64,000 nucleotides of DNA from a virus: IMG/VR virus record IMGVR_UViG_3300034375_010007, positions 1 to 64,000 of that record, one strand, 5' to 3'. How positions within the stretch are numbered: position 1 is the stretch's first letter; the number at the start of each line of letters is the position of its first letter. Under the pieces are notes generated by a model. That model was not told where the DNA came from. It was given only the letters and a program-made list of their open reading frames with translations, and did not search any database. A program made the translations under genes and the position numbers. Below are positions 37,475 to 49,100 of this stretch, in pieces.

Positions 37475-40400
37475 TGGCAATACCAGAAATACAAGCTATA
37501 TCTCTACAAACTTTAATCTCCAAAACTTTACCGGGTATACCATTTGTCAATAAAGTAGACAACATAATGAACTTTTATGTTAATGTCACGAGTCGTGGAT
37601 CCAAAGAGACCCAAGAGCGCTTGTGTACAGACTATTTTATTGAACACTATTTTCCAGAGTATTATCCTTTAGTAGTTGACAGAGATAATGCTGAGTTCGC
37701 TAGTTTTGGTGGCTTCTATGACGAGCTTCGTAATACAATTTCAGATTCGCTTTTTTTGGAAAAAGTTGGTCCATTTAACGTCAAAGATACATTTAAGTTA
37801 TCCCTACAGGAAGGGAATATCTATGACCTTAAAGAAGCTTATGAAGAAGAAGAAAAGTTACCTGATTTCTTAGATGCTCTAGCATTCTTTAACGCTGAAA
37901 GAGGCGCAGGGGCTGAGACAGGTGCAACAAGCTTTGAGTTTACAAATGTACCAAATTCTTTAGACAAATTAACAGGAACGATTAGTGACTTTTCCACCGC
38001 TATCTCGTTGTTCAAGGGAATAGTGCCTTTATCTTTGGATGCCAATAGTCTTGGAACCTTTACCAACAGGATTGTTAACGCGCTGCTAAGAGTTATCTAC
38101 GAGAGCTTAGATTTTAAGCTCCAAGAAAGTAACTTCTTCGACTCCGATTATTTGACAATGTATTTTGATAGTGATTCAAACATAGTCCGAGTTGATTACT
38201 TTGTTTTGAATGTAACTCGTGGAGAAACCAAGCAAGCTAAGATCGGGTTTATCACAAACTCTAAATACAATCCAATTTTTAGTGATCCCCTAGCCCTAAA
38301 GACAGTTGAAAATTACAAAGAAATTATTGAATCATCGGAGCAACAGTCAAACTTAACAAAGCAGCAGTCAATAACAGGCTTTTTCTCGACGCTTGGAATT
38401 GAAGGCTCTTTCACTGCACCACAGATAGGAGACATTCCTGGCTCCATCACTCCCGGTAATAATATCTTTGGGAACAGATCATCAGACGATCTGATTGATG
38501 TAAGTAATATGCAACAGCTTGAGGACACGTTCAGTAAGCTTAAAACCAAAGAAGAGTTGCTAAAAGAGATTGAAGAGGCCGAAAATGAAGAAACGAAAAA
38601 GAACATCCTTCAGGCAGAAAAAGCTAAGAAACTCAACGCCGCAGTCCAAATTGTAGATACAATAGATGCCGTTCTAAATTTTAACGTTCCAATATTTGGA
38701 CCCAACGCCACAAAAGAACAAAAAATTGTAAATCAAATCCTAAACCAGTTCGGAATTCAAGCTCTTGCAAAAGAGGCAATTATCTGCTTAACATTGGGAC
38801 TTGGGGCAACAGCTTCTAGAATTACGCAGTCAGTTAGAAACTCAATCATTCAACAGGCTAGTTCGCTTCAATCAGAACCAACACCTCCATCTAAAGAAAT
38901 AAACATAAAAAGACCGAACTTAGGAGAACTGTTTTCAGACCAGTTTAAGCCGTTCTCTGTTAACGGCGATATCAAAGATCAAATAAAAGACATTATTCTA
39001 GGCGCTATCGCCAATGCTGCATTTGAAGTTATTAAGTCCCTAGTGGAATTGATACAATTTAATTGTGGCTCTATTTTAAGAGGCAATACGGGTGCCATTG
39101 ATGTAGGAAGTAGGATAAGGGACGAGAACCAGAGGGCAGCTGTTAGCTTCCCAAACCTTGAGGAGCTTTTGGAGGCTGAATTTGCCCAGGATGGTTTGGC
39201 TCTAGATCAGGTTTATACTTATTTCTCAGATGTATCAAGCGTGTTGAATCCCATAGAAGTATGTCGTTTACTCAACTCTCAGAGAGAAGTTGAGCCGTTT
39301 ACATATGCAAAAATTCTTGATTTTAATTCAGACTATTCTTCACCACAGATCAGAAATAATATCAATACAATTGGCTCCATTAACAGTTACTTTTCGAGAA
39401 TCTCCCAATATGTTGACACAGTGACATTCTGCAACGATATTATCAATAATAATATCTTACAGGTCGTAGAAAACTGTAATATATGTCTAGACGAAGATTT
39501 CTTCGATTCAACACCAGCGCTGGACGAATTAATAAGGATTGCCGAAGACGGAATTCAAATCGCCCCGCCGCCACTTGATTTCTTGTGCCCGGATTCCCCA
39601 AACTATCTTGAAAATCCTATCGCAACAACAATTTTACCTAATTTGTTCAACAACATCTTAGATACAACAAAGACTTATATGGCAGGGTCCCTTGAAGCTG
39701 CGCGCACGTCCTTGCTTGAACCTACAGTGTCAAACGATATAAATCCAGATGTTGCCGGGGCGTTCGGTGCTCTAGGAATTCAGCCTCCAACTGCCTCCTT
39801 GGATCCAGCAGTTTTAAACTTTATCACGGACATGTTTGAATTTTTTGACAATATAAATGAAGAAGTTGTTGCTGCAGCCCAAAGTGGTGTATGTCAAGAA
39901 ATCGATAGTGCCAAAATACAAAATATTATTGATAATGCTGGGATTGTGGCCACTGCCATACGAGCCGGATTAAGTGAAGTCCCGGGCGTTATAGAGGAGG
40001 TTGATAACAAGATTACTTCCATTCAGGATCAGGCGACTGGCACTGGACCCGCACACACGAAATATGTATTCCCGGAGGCATTCCGTAAACGGTTTGCAGA
40101 AGCTGTACAGCCTCTTAATTATGTTTCTCCCGTCGGGGGCCTGCTGCGGGGGCGACGCGTCGACGAGGCCATTTACCAGACAAACTATAATTCGTCTGGC
40201 CAAGAACAATTAACTTTAAATTTTGTGTTCTCTAGAAATCAGCAATTTTCTGTTCAATATCCGGAATGGTCTCAAAACGTAGAGAGTTTTATAAATCTTT
40301 CCTATAACCTACAGAATGTGGATCCATCTTTAGCTGGTGAGCTTAGCAACTTAGTTCCGCCTGAAAACTCACAACTTCCTATTAGTGAGGCTTACCAAGA

Positions 40401-42321
40401 TTTACAATTAAATCCATATATTTATCGCTTTGTAGAGCCCATCTCTATAGCAGAGAACGAGTCGTTAGGCGACTCATCTTTTATTCAAGAAGTGGTAGGA
40501 GAAAAATACACTTCGGTGTATGGCTCATTGTATAGAAAGCTTTACAATTACATTTTAGATAATGGTGCTTTTAGTGCTTTTAAGGTAAATAATCTAAAAT
40601 TCTTTAAAAATAATGATTTGTGCGACCCCTCTAACGTTGGAGATTTGTTCGATGCAGAGGGTATTTTAGATCAAATGAAGAAAGAGTTTGCCGCAGCTGC
40701 TTGTTACGACGATGGATCAGCCAAAGACAAAACTAGAAACACTCTTTATTACGGTTTAATCCTAATGTTAATCCAGTCAATAATAGATGAGTTTGTGATT
40801 AAGAACATTGTTGTGTTCTCAGCATTTAAGATGGATTCCCTACTCGATCTACCTGTTATGAGAGAGTACATGGTCAACCGACTAGTGGCATCATTTAATG
40901 AAATTAAATCTGATGGGAATTCAATCCTAGAGCGTGAACTCTTTAATTACTTCGATAGAGTATCTCGCAGAGAGTCAACCATCAATAATGGGGGAATTGC
41001 CCACACTTATCCTCCTTTCCAAATTCCTCAAGGATTTGAACTAAATGACGACGGAACGGCAGCTAATTTTCCTTTAAATGATGAAAGTGCTCTTATTCGC
41101 TTCTTGGTTGAGGAAAGATTATATTATACTTGGGATAATGGACAAAGAAGTACCTTGGGCGCAATAAACAACATTATTGATCCAAAGGGTGAAAACAAAT
41201 CATTTGACGATGTGTTTTTAGAGGATGTGATAACTGTTAATACTATTAATGCGCAACAAGAAGCGTCAGTAGATTTTGATAATGCTGCTTACATCACAAA
41301 TATAGTGAACGATAGCTTTGACATTAATGGTGTGTACTTCACAGATGGTGTAACAATATCAAATGACGTGCAAAATTCAACAGGCCTCTCGATTCAGAGA
41401 GACGCTAATATCTTAAGCTTAAATTTATACTCTTCTCACAACAGCGACAGTACGCTGTTTTCAGTTACGCCTCTTTTCTCGATACCGATAGACTCTAACA
41501 ACACAAGACAGGAAAACCTTGCCCTAATCAAGCAAGACCCACAGTATCAGCTTTTTAAGAACCAAGTATTCAATCAAGATGCGATTATCCTTGGTCCTAT
41601 ATTACACAATTTTTATTTAACAGAGTTGTTCTTCTCGGACATTACAGACGCATTCAGAGGAACAAAGCGAGCAATCATAAACTTTATGAATATGACTGAT
41701 GCTTCAACAAGACCTCCACTTCCAGATACGCCAAATAATAATTTCCAAAATACTTTGGCAAACAATGGACAGCAGGATATGGGCTCCCTCGCAAGAGAGA
41801 TTTTCTTAAAGTTCTTGAGAGAAACACCTATCCAAATTCTTAAGGGATTGGTGGAGCTAATTGATCCTCACGTCGCCATATCAAAGATTGTAAAAGATGT
41901 CACAGGGCAAGCTTTCATAGCGGTTTCGCAGGCCATACAGACTGGGCTTGATGCCGCCGCTCCCTCCGACTCCGAAGCGCCCAATCCATTAGCAGGCATC
42001 ACGGGTGAAGATATATTGGCTCTTATGTTCTGCATTTACGACACAACTAATGAAGTAACAAGCGGAACTCTTGGTACTGGCGCTACAGGCGAAGATAGTC
42101 CATTAGCTTCAAATGCTGAAGCGGAGCCTCTATTCGGACCTAGAATTACTCTTGACGGAGTTGATTTTAAGGGAACAGTCGCTGGCATGTTTATGGCTCC
42201 TCCGTCTCCCTTGGGAATTCTGTATCTGTTGATCGAGCTTCTAAAAATCAAGATAGATGAGGAACTATCGGAAGAAGATGTTGGCGATGCAACTGAGCCT
42301 CCCCCACCAGAGGAGTGCTAA
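37474..42321 (+). CDS. Very large baseplate or tail protein (1615 aa)
   Basis: A 1615-aa protein with no enzyme motif. It has a helical/coiled-coil region (about residues 345-390, Glu/Lys-rich), a hydrophobic glycine-rich stretch (KEAIICLTLGLGATASRI), a long beta/alpha body and a Pro/Glu-rich tail ending PPPPEEC. Position between the hub-like genes and gp25/gp6 fits a large baseplate component; it could be a wedge or hub protein unique to this phage group. It could not be placed in a family by eye. Confidence 0.6.
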   Translation: MAIPEIQAISLQTLISKTLPGIPFVNKVDNIMNFYVNVTSRGSKETQERLCTDYFIEHYFPEYYPLVVDRDNAEFASFGGFYDELRNTISDSLFLEKVGPFNVKDTFKLSLQEGNIYDLKEAYEEEEKLPDFLDALAFFNAERGAGAETGATSFEFTNVPNSLDKLTGTISDFSTAISLFKGIVPLSLDANSLGTFTNRIVNALLRVIYESLDFKLQESNFFDSDYLTMYFDSDSNIVRVDYFVLNVTRGETKQAKIGFITNSKYNPIFSDPLALKTVENYKEIIESSEQQSNLTKQQSITGFFSTLGIEGSFTAPQIGDIPGSITPGNNIFGNRSSDDLIDVSNMQQLEDTFSKLKTKEELLKEIEEAENEETKKNILQAEKAKKLNAAVQIVDTIDAVLNFNVPIFGPNATKEQKIVNQILNQFGIQALAKEAIICLTLGLGATASRITQSVRNSIIQQASSLQSEPTPPSKEINIKRPNLGELFSDQFKPFSVNGDIKDQIKDIILGAIANAAFEVIKSLVELIQFNCGSILRGNTGAIDVGSRIRDENQRAAVSFPNLEELLEAEFAQDGLALDQVYTYFSDVSSVLNPIEVCRLLNSQREVEPFTYAKILDFNSDYSSPQIRNNINTIGSINSYFSRISQYVDTVTFCNDIINNNILQVVENCNICLDEDFFDSTPALDELIRIAEDGIQIAPPPLDFLCPDSPNYLENPIATTILPNLFNNILDTTKTYMAGSLEAARTSLLEPTVSNDINPDVAGAFGALGIQPPTASLDPAVLNFITDMFEFFDNINEEVVAAAQSGVCQEIDSAKIQNIIDNAGIVATAIRAGLSEVPGVIEEVDNKITSIQDQATGTGPAHTKYVFPEAFRKRFAEAVQPLNYVSPVGGLLRGRRVDEAIYQTNYNSSGQEQLTLNFVFSRNQQFSVQYPEWSQNVESFINLSYNLQNVDPSLAGELSNLVPPENSQLPISEAYQDLQLNPYIYRFVEPISIAENESLGDSSFIQEVVGEKYTSVYGSLYRKLYNYILDNGAFSAFKVNNLKFFKNNDLCDPSNVGDLFDAEGILDQMKKEFAAAACYDDGSAKDKTRNTLYYGLILMLIQSIIDEFVIKNIVVFSAFKMDSLLDLPVMREYMVNRLVASFNEIKSDGNSILERELFNYFDRVSRRESTINNGGIAHTYPPFQIPQGFELNDDGTAANFPLNDESALIRFLVEERLYYTWDNGQRSTLGAINNIIDPKGENKSFDDVFLEDVITVNTINAQQEASVDFDNAAYITNIVNDSFDINGVYFTDGVTISNDVQNSTGLSIQRDANILSLNLYSSHNSDSTLFSVTPLFSIPIDSNNTRQENLALIKQDPQYQLFKNQVFNQDAIILGPILHNFYLTELFFSDITDAFRGTKRAIINFMNMTDASTRPPLPDTPNNNFQNTLANNGQQDMGSLAREIFLKFLRETPIQILKGLVELIDPHVAISKIVKDVTGQAFIAVSQAIQTGLDAAAPSDSEAPNPLAGITGEDILALMFCIYDTTNEVTSGTLGTGATGEDSPLASNAEAEPLFGPRITLDGVDFKGTVAGMFMAPPSPLGILYLLIELLKIKIDEELSEEDVGDATEPPPPEEC

Positions 42322-42336
42322 AATAAATAAATCAAC

Positions 42337-42342
42337 TATTTA
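42337..42342 (+). promoter_or_regulatory. Candidate late promoter element TATTTA (gp25)
   Basis: CAACTATTTAA in the 37-base gap before the gp25-like gene; a start 8 bases downstream leaves a short purine-rich leader. The strong AAGGAGG adjacent to it overlaps the element's downstream edge. Confidence 0.45.
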
Positions 42343-42358
42343 AGGAGGAGGGCAGCAC

Positions 42359-42760
42359 ATGGCTTCTGGATTGGCACCAAGATTACCGCTGGTTTTTGAT
42401 GATGTATATGGTCCGTATGGGCTGATCACTGATTTTAGTTCTCTCGCAAAGCAAAACTTAAAAATGCTTATTTTGACAACTCCTGGCGAGAGGATGATGG
42501 ATACCGACTTTGGAGTCGGCTTGAAGAAATATTTATTTGAACAGAACACGGCGTCTACTTATTCTGAGATTGACAGCAATATCAGACAACAGGTACAGAG
42601 ATATTTGCCTTATATTGGCATTGATAGAATCGACTTTACTGTCCCCGAAAACAACCCGGATCTTTTTCCTAACAATATATCAGTTTCTATATTGTTTACG
42701 ATATTGCCACTTCAAACCAATGCGATTCTAAATGTAGAAGTTAATAATAACACTAACTAA
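42359..42760 (+). CDS. T4 gp25-like baseplate wedge subunit
   Basis: A 133-aa protein of the GPW/gp25 family: LITDFSSLAKQNLKMLILTTPGERMMDTDFGVGLKKYLFE, the conserved T-x-P-G-E-R...FG...G block. Structural part of the baseplate wedge next to gp6. The gene starts after AAGGAGG (10 bases). Confidence 0.93.
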   Translation: MASGLAPRLPLVFDDVYGPYGLITDFSSLAKQNLKMLILTTPGERMMDTDFGVGLKKYLFEQNTASTYSEIDSNIRQQVQRYLPYIGIDRIDFTVPENNPDLFPNNISVSILFTILPLQTNAILNVEVNNNTN

Positions 42761-42781
42761 TTATAAAAGGTGCAGAAATAG

Positions 42782-44575
42782 ATGTCCAAAAAGAACGTTG
42801 CAATCAATTATACAAGTAGAGATTTTGAATCTATCCGTCGCGATTTAGAGGAGTTTGCCAAAAGATACTATCCAAACACCTATAAAGATTTCAATAGAGC
42901 TTCATTTGGATCCTTGATGCTTGATTCTGTCTCTTATATCGGAGACATTTTATCATTCTATCTTGATTATCAAATGAATGAGACATTCTTGGATAGTGCC
43001 GTCGAATACAACAATGTTGTAAAGCTAGCCAGACAACTCGGATACAAACTTCAAACAAGCCCATCATCATATGGGAAAATGACATTTTTTATTGAGGTCC
43101 CCGCCGGTAGCTCGGGCTTAGGACCTGACCCGACACTTATCCCTGTTTTGCAGGCTGGTTCTACATTTACATCGACTGGTGGTGGATTCTACACTCTTTT
43201 AGAAGACGTTGACTTTGATAAAGAGGGCAATCAGGTGGTCGTTGGTTCTGCCGATTCCACAACAGGCGCTCCACTTACATATGTGATCAGAGCGATAGGA
43301 ACCGCCGTTTCGGGGAGATCCGGAACTGAAAGCTTTACAATCGGAGGCTTTGAGAGATTTAGAAAAGTTCCTTTAGGGGTAACAAACGTATCCAATATCG
43401 TTAGCGTGACAGATTCCGAAGGCAATGAGTATTTTGAGGTTGACCATCTCTCACAGAACGTCATATACAAAGCAATAAGAAACACTACAACAACGCGGTC
43501 GACAGTGCCCAATTTACTGAAGGCTACACCGGTAGCTAGAAGGTTTGTTGTCGAGACAGTTGACAACCAGACATTTATACAATTTGGATATGGATCAGAT
43601 AGTAACAAGCTCACCAATCCTGTTGTAGATCCAACAGAGGTTGTATTAAATTTAAACGGTAGAAGCTACACTACTGATGTAGACTTTGACCCCACTAAGC
43701 TTATTGACACAGACAAATTTGGCATTGGACCATCGAACACTACATTAACAGTCCGGTACCGTTTTAATACGACATCAGACGTTAACGCTGCCGTGGATAC
43801 AATTACGGGCATAGCATCGTCCAACTTTAAATTCGGTAACCAAGGGGCCATATCCTTGACCAACAGAAATGCAGTTATCAACTCTTTGGAGGTGACAAAT
43901 GAAGAGCAATTTGTTGGAAGTGTGTCTCTACCTTCATCCGAAGAGATACGACAAAGAGCGTTCAGTTACTTTGCGACACAGAATAGAGCGGTTACAGCAC
44001 AAGATTATCAAGCTATTTGCTACGGCATGCCAGCAAAGTTTGGAATGATTAAGAGAGTTGCCATTCTAAAAGACCCAGATGAATTTAAGAGAAATGTCAA
44101 CATTTATGTAATGTCAGAGAACAGCTCCGGAAAGCTGGTTGTCGCCAACACAACACTTAAAAATAATTTAAAAAATTGGATTACCCAATATAAAATGATA
44201 TCTGATACGGTTGATATTTTAGATGCTGAGATTGTTAATTTTGACATTAGTTATGAAATACTAATCGATATTAATGCGAATCGATTTGATGTTATTAGCA
44301 CTTGCAACCAAAGATTGGCGAATAAATTCGCTATGAAGCAGGATATCGGAGAGCCAATAAAAATCACGGATGTCTACAAAGAACTGCAAAAAGTGGATGG
44401 TGTTGTAGACGTCACGTCTGTTGATGTTGGGCTGAAGTCAGGCGGGATATATTCTGAATCCAACTACGATTTTGATGCATCCTTATCGTCGGATGGTAGG
44501 ATGATTGAAGCACAGCCAAATGTCATTTTTGAACTGAAGTATCCAAATATAGATATTAAGGGATCTATTAGATAA
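42782..44575 (+). CDS. T4 gp6-like baseplate wedge subunit
   Basis: A 597-aa protein starting NYTSRDFESIRRDLEEFAKR, then FGSLMLDSVSYIGDILSFYLDYQMNE, the N-terminal hallmark of gp6/baseplate J-like wedge proteins. The central region has the typical beta-rich domain (FTIGGFERFRKVPLGV) and the C-terminus ends in IVNFDISYEILIDINANRFD. Forms the ring of the baseplate with gp25. Overlaps the next gene by one base. Confidence 0.93.
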   Translation: MSKKNVAINYTSRDFESIRRDLEEFAKRYYPNTYKDFNRASFGSLMLDSVSYIGDILSFYLDYQMNETFLDSAVEYNNVVKLARQLGYKLQTSPSSYGKMTFFIEVPAGSSGLGPDPTLIPVLQAGSTFTSTGGGFYTLLEDVDFDKEGNQVVVGSADSTTGAPLTYVIRAIGTAVSGRSGTESFTIGGFERFRKVPLGVTNVSNIVSVTDSEGNEYFEVDHLSQNVIYKAIRNTTTTRSTVPNLLKATPVARRFVVETVDNQTFIQFGYGSDSNKLTNPVVDPTEVVLNLNGRSYTTDVDFDPTKLIDTDKFGIGPSNTTLTVRYRFNTTSDVNAAVDTITGIASSNFKFGNQGAISLTNRNAVINSLEVTNEEQFVGSVSLPSSEEIRQRAFSYFATQNRAVTAQDYQAICYGMPAKFGMIKRVAILKDPDEFKRNVNIYVMSENSSGKLVVANTTLKNNLKNWITQYKMISDTVDILDAEIVNFDISYEILIDINANRFDVISTCNQRLANKFAMKQDIGEPIKITDVYKELQKVDGVVDVTSVDVGLKSGGIYSESNYDFDASLSSDGRMIEAQPNVIFELKYPNIDIKGSIR

Positions 44576-46104
44576 TGGCTATTTTAAGATATACGGCAAG
44601 TGCTGACAATACGATCACAAACGCTTATGAAGCCAACTTGGTGACAAGAGGTACAGGCTCCAATATGGGCTATGCAGATTCTCTTGAAGTCTTCTCAATC
44701 TATGCACAAGAGTCGGGCTCTAATGGGCAGTCTCAAGAACTTTCTAGAATTCTAATTCAATTTCCTGTGTCTTCTATCTCTGCAGACAGAACTGCCGGCA
44801 CAATCCCAGCATCTGGCTCGGTATCGTTTTATCTTAAGATGTTCAACGCAGAACATCCCTTTACACTTCCGCAAGATTTTAATTTAATTGTTGCTCCCGT
44901 CTCACGCTCTTGGACAGAAGGAGCGGGACTGGACATGGATGAATATCAGGACCTTGGAGAGTCTAATTGGATGAAATCCGATTCAAGCACATCTTGGTCT
45001 AGCGTCGGAGGCGACTACTTAGCTCAAGACAATTATAACGTTAGTTTTCCACAGGGGTACGAAAATCTAGAAGTTGATGTTACAACCGTTGTAGAAAATT
45101 GGATTACCGGCGCAGCGGGAGGAGGATATAACAACTACGGCTTCGGCATTCGCCTAACTGCCTCACAGGAAGCTTATTTTTCATCATCTCTCGGTACAGA
45201 CTCGGGCTCTGTAATTCAGAATACTGGAGGCGCAACCCAATCATATTACACAAAGAAATTCTTTGCTCGCTCAAGTGAGTTCTTTTTTAAGCGTCCTGTT
45301 ATCGAAGCTCGCTGGGACTCTCGCACAATGGATGATAGAGAGAACTTTTTCTTCTCCTCATCACGAGCACCAGCAGCAGACAACCTGAATACTTTACAAT
45401 TCTACAACTATGGAAGACGTGGTCTTAATAATGTTCCAGCTGTTGGAACAAGCGACATACTTGTTTCTTTCTACTCAAGCTCTAATGGATCCCCCACCGG
45501 CTCGAAGCTCTCCCTTCAGGGTGGTGGTAGCGTCGTCTCTACCGGCGATACAAACGCTACAGGAAGTTACGTGAGTCCTGGCATCTATTCGTGCGAAGTC
45601 GCGCTTACAGCGGCTTCTACGCCCTTACAGGAGATACACGACGTATGGCACTCTGGAGGAGTTGAATACTTTACTGGCTCATTTTTCCCAGAGCTAATGC
45701 CAACTTATGACAGCGCACCGACATTCAATAGAATCACATCTTGCAAGAATCTTAAAAAGAAATACTCAAGACAAGATACAGCAAGGTTTAGATTCTTTGT
45801 TCGTGATAGAAACTGGTCTCCAACGATTTACACAGTCGCGACTGCCAATAATCCAACGGATATTATTGAGAGCGCATCATTTAGTATTCATCGCGTAACA
45901 GACAACTTGGCCGCAATTCCATACGGTACCGGATCAGACCTTAGCACTTATTTATCATACGATAAGGAAGGAAATTTCTTTGATTTAGATATGTCTCTGT
46001 TAGAGGCTGATTATATGTATGAGATAAGGTTGTCTTATTACAACGACAGCATTGGGGACTGGCAAGAACAACCTCAGACGTTCAAATTTAGAGTTGAAGA
46101 ATAA
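44575..46104 (+). CDS. Tail/baseplate protein with DNRLRE/CBM96-like domain
   Basis: A 509-aa protein. The N-terminal half (AILRYTASADNTITNAYE, then SRILIQFPVSSI, then VSFYLKMFNAEHPFTLPQDF and SWTEGAGLDMDEYQDLGESNW) matches the beta-sandwich type called DNRLRE or CBM96-like, often involved in carbohydrate or surface binding. May be a tail fibre anchor or a baseplate outer protein. The rest is beta-rich, no other motif. Confidence 0.65.
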   Translation: MAILRYTASADNTITNAYEANLVTRGTGSNMGYADSLEVFSIYAQESGSNGQSQELSRILIQFPVSSISADRTAGTIPASGSVSFYLKMFNAEHPFTLPQDFNLIVAPVSRSWTEGAGLDMDEYQDLGESNWMKSDSSTSWSSVGGDYLAQDNYNVSFPQGYENLEVDVTTVVENWITGAAGGGYNNYGFGIRLTASQEAYFSSSLGTDSGSVIQNTGGATQSYYTKKFFARSSEFFFKRPVIEARWDSRTMDDRENFFFSSSRAPAADNLNTLQFYNYGRRGLNNVPAVGTSDILVSFYSSSNGSPTGSKLSLQGGGSVVSTGDTNATGSYVSPGIYSCEVALTAASTPLQEIHDVWHSGGVEYFTGSFFPELMPTYDSAPTFNRITSCKNLKKKYSRQDTARFRFFVRDRNWSPTIYTVATANNPTDIIESASFSIHRVTDNLAAIPYGTGSDLSTYLSYDKEGNFFDLDMSLLEADYMYEIRLSYYNDSIGDWQEQPQTFKFRVEE

Positions 46105-46111
46105 TTAAAGT

Positions 46112-49100
46112 ATGAGTTTTAAAACTTTATTCGATAAAGCCAAGAAAGTAAGCTCCCTCTCAAACAAATCATCAAAAGATATTGGTGCTGAAGTTGAGTC
46201 GGTTGGCTACCATAAAGAAGACATCATTCATGAAAAGCGTTACATTCCAAATGTAGACTTTTCAGATCCGTCTAGTTTCGCCCGTTATGGTTCTGCCGAA
46301 GAATATTACGTTCAGTCTATAGATAGAGTTAGCGAAACTTATCCTTATGATGGTTCTCTAAAAGAGAGGCTTGAATGGGAGAATGAATCGACTTACATCG
46401 ATCTGCATATTCTGGATAATTTATACCCTAGAACAAACGGGTATGCAATATTCTCGGCAGATGGCTGGGGATCTTCATCAGTAACGGAAACTTACGGTCT
46501 TTCTGATGACTTAGAGTATGTGTATTTTGAGGGAGGTCCGCATCCAAACCCCAATGGGATGACCCCATATTCATTGCAGTTCACGGGGTCCAATTACTAC
46601 GATGCAAGCACAAACCGCGAAAGCAATCTTAAATACGATCTTCAAGGCAATGGCGTAACAGTAGAATTTTGGCTGAATAAGAGTGAGTTCCTGACTTCCC
46701 TTACAGAGAAAGAAATAATTTTTGATCTTTGGAATGGTGAGACATACAATACCCCAACCTATGGTCGCTTAACGATTGAGCTTACTGGTGCTGCTGATGG
46801 GCAAAATCCATTTTTGATTACTGCTTTATCTGGTACAACTGGCATCACAAGGCAGACATTAACAAACGATTCTACTTTCACAACGGCATCTGTTGCTGAT
46901 GGATCTTGGCACCATTATGCTGTTAGTCTTATGTCAGCCTCGGCTGGTATCGAAACAAAATTTTATATTGATGGTTCACTAAGGAGTACAATAACGCAAG
47001 GGTCGTCTGGTATTAATGAAGTTACCGGCGCCTTGCGAGCAAACCTAGCAGCTGCTGTTACGAGTCCCGCAGCGACATCTGCGCCGGCGTATTCGGGTAA
47101 ATTATCTGGCTCGTTAGACGAATTTAGATACTGGAAGACCCAAAGAAGCTCCAAAGACGTAGGTAGATACTTTATCAGCCAAGTCGGAGGTGGTACAAAC
47201 TCTGACCCAGAGCCCTTCACGGACACACGGGAAGATGTTAACACAAAGCTGGGTGTTTATTACAAGTTCAATGAAGGAATTACTGGGATAGCTGCGACAG
47301 ACAGCGTAGTTTTGGATTACGCAGGTCGCGTCACAAATGGTGCTTGGACTGGATATGGAACAAATTCAAGAAACACGGGGTCCGCGATAGTTCTTTCCAA
47401 CGCGGCAACAAAAGAATTTTTAGATCCAATTATTAGATCAAATCACCCCGATGTTGTAGCGCTTAGGGCAGGATTGGCTAGTTCTGGCTCGGTATACGAT
47501 GTCAACAACAATGCTTCCATATATAATTCAATACCTGCTTGGATCACAGAAGAAGATTCAGAGGGCGAAAAGCAAGTAAAATACTTAACCCAAATCATCT
47601 CTAGCTATTTTGATACCCTCCATATTCAGACTTCTGAATTAAACAATCTAAAGAATGTTGAATATGTAAGCGGCAGTGATAAGCCATTTCCCTATTCTTA
47701 TAAGAAGCTTAACGCACATGGCTTTGTATCTCCGGAGATTTTTCTTGATGCCGATGTGTTGGAAAAGTTGGCCGATAGAAGTGAAGACAGGATCTATGAC
47801 AAATCTTTAAATGATATTAAAAACATCATTTACCAGAACATTTACAACAACTTAACTTACATTTACAAATCTAAGGGAACTGAGAAATCCTTTAGAAACC
47901 TGATTCGCTCATTCGGAATCGATGATGAGTTGATAAAACTCAACATGTATGCTCAGAACACTGAGTACGAATTCCGAGAGAATAGAAGAAATATTCTTGT
48001 TAACGATAAACTTGTTAACTTTAACAGCGAGACTAACAAGAGTGCTGTTGTATACTCGTTTTCATCGTCTGTAAATCCAAATTCAACTGGAGTTATCCCC
48101 GAGGCGACACAACTTACAGGTGGCTATGCTATAACGTTGGAGGCGGATGTCACTTTCCCAACAAAGCCGCTTGAATCTCAGGATGCAAATTACTTCTTTA
48201 CGAATGCTATAAGTTCCTCTGTATTTGGTATTCACGGCGCCGTCGCTGACCAGACAGACACAACTTGGAACAGCACCGATGCTGTGAACTTCCAAGTGCT
48301 TTCGATTCGCGACGAGCTAAACTCTGATAATGCATACTTTATGCTTACCGGAACAGTCGGCGGATATGTACCGCAATTAACCTCATCTCTTTATGAAGAC
48401 CTTTACACCGATTCCACTTGGAACCTATCAGTCAGAATAAAGCCAGAAAATTATCCTTTATCCAATTTTGTTGATGGCGCAGACACCGGGAATTACACTG
48501 TTGTGTTTGGTGGTGTTGAAGTTAGATCCGGCGAAGTTGTAAACACCTTTACAGTTTCTGGAACAGTTAACTCCCCACCAGACTCGTTTATAAGTGGCTC
48601 TAGAAGAGTTTTCCTCGGCGCCCACAGAACAAATGTCACCGGAGCAATCTTACAAACTTCTGATGTAAAGATTAACTCTTGTAGGTTCTGGCTGGATTAC
48701 GTTGAGGACAAGGCTCTACGCGAGCACGCACTTGACACAGAAAACCACGGTGCGCTACGCCCAAGCTTGTATGCTTTCCCATGGGATACTGATGCGACGT
48801 ATGGCGAAGTATCCAAATTAGATACGCTGGCATTTAACTGGGAGTTCAGTGAGAACACGGGCTCAAATGCATCTGGTGAGTTCACAGTACAAGATGAGTC
48901 TTCAGGATCAGCAACTTTGGCTTCAACAAGATTCGGTTGGATTGGCGATGTAGTTAATCAGCAGGTAACTGCAAAAGCATTTGGATTTGAACCATCATCT
49001 ACATCAGCCATCAAAAAGGACTTTATTGTTGCGGCCCGACTGAACGAACTGGAGACAATTGCGCCGTCCGAAACAGTGCAAGTTCTAAGTGCTCAAGATC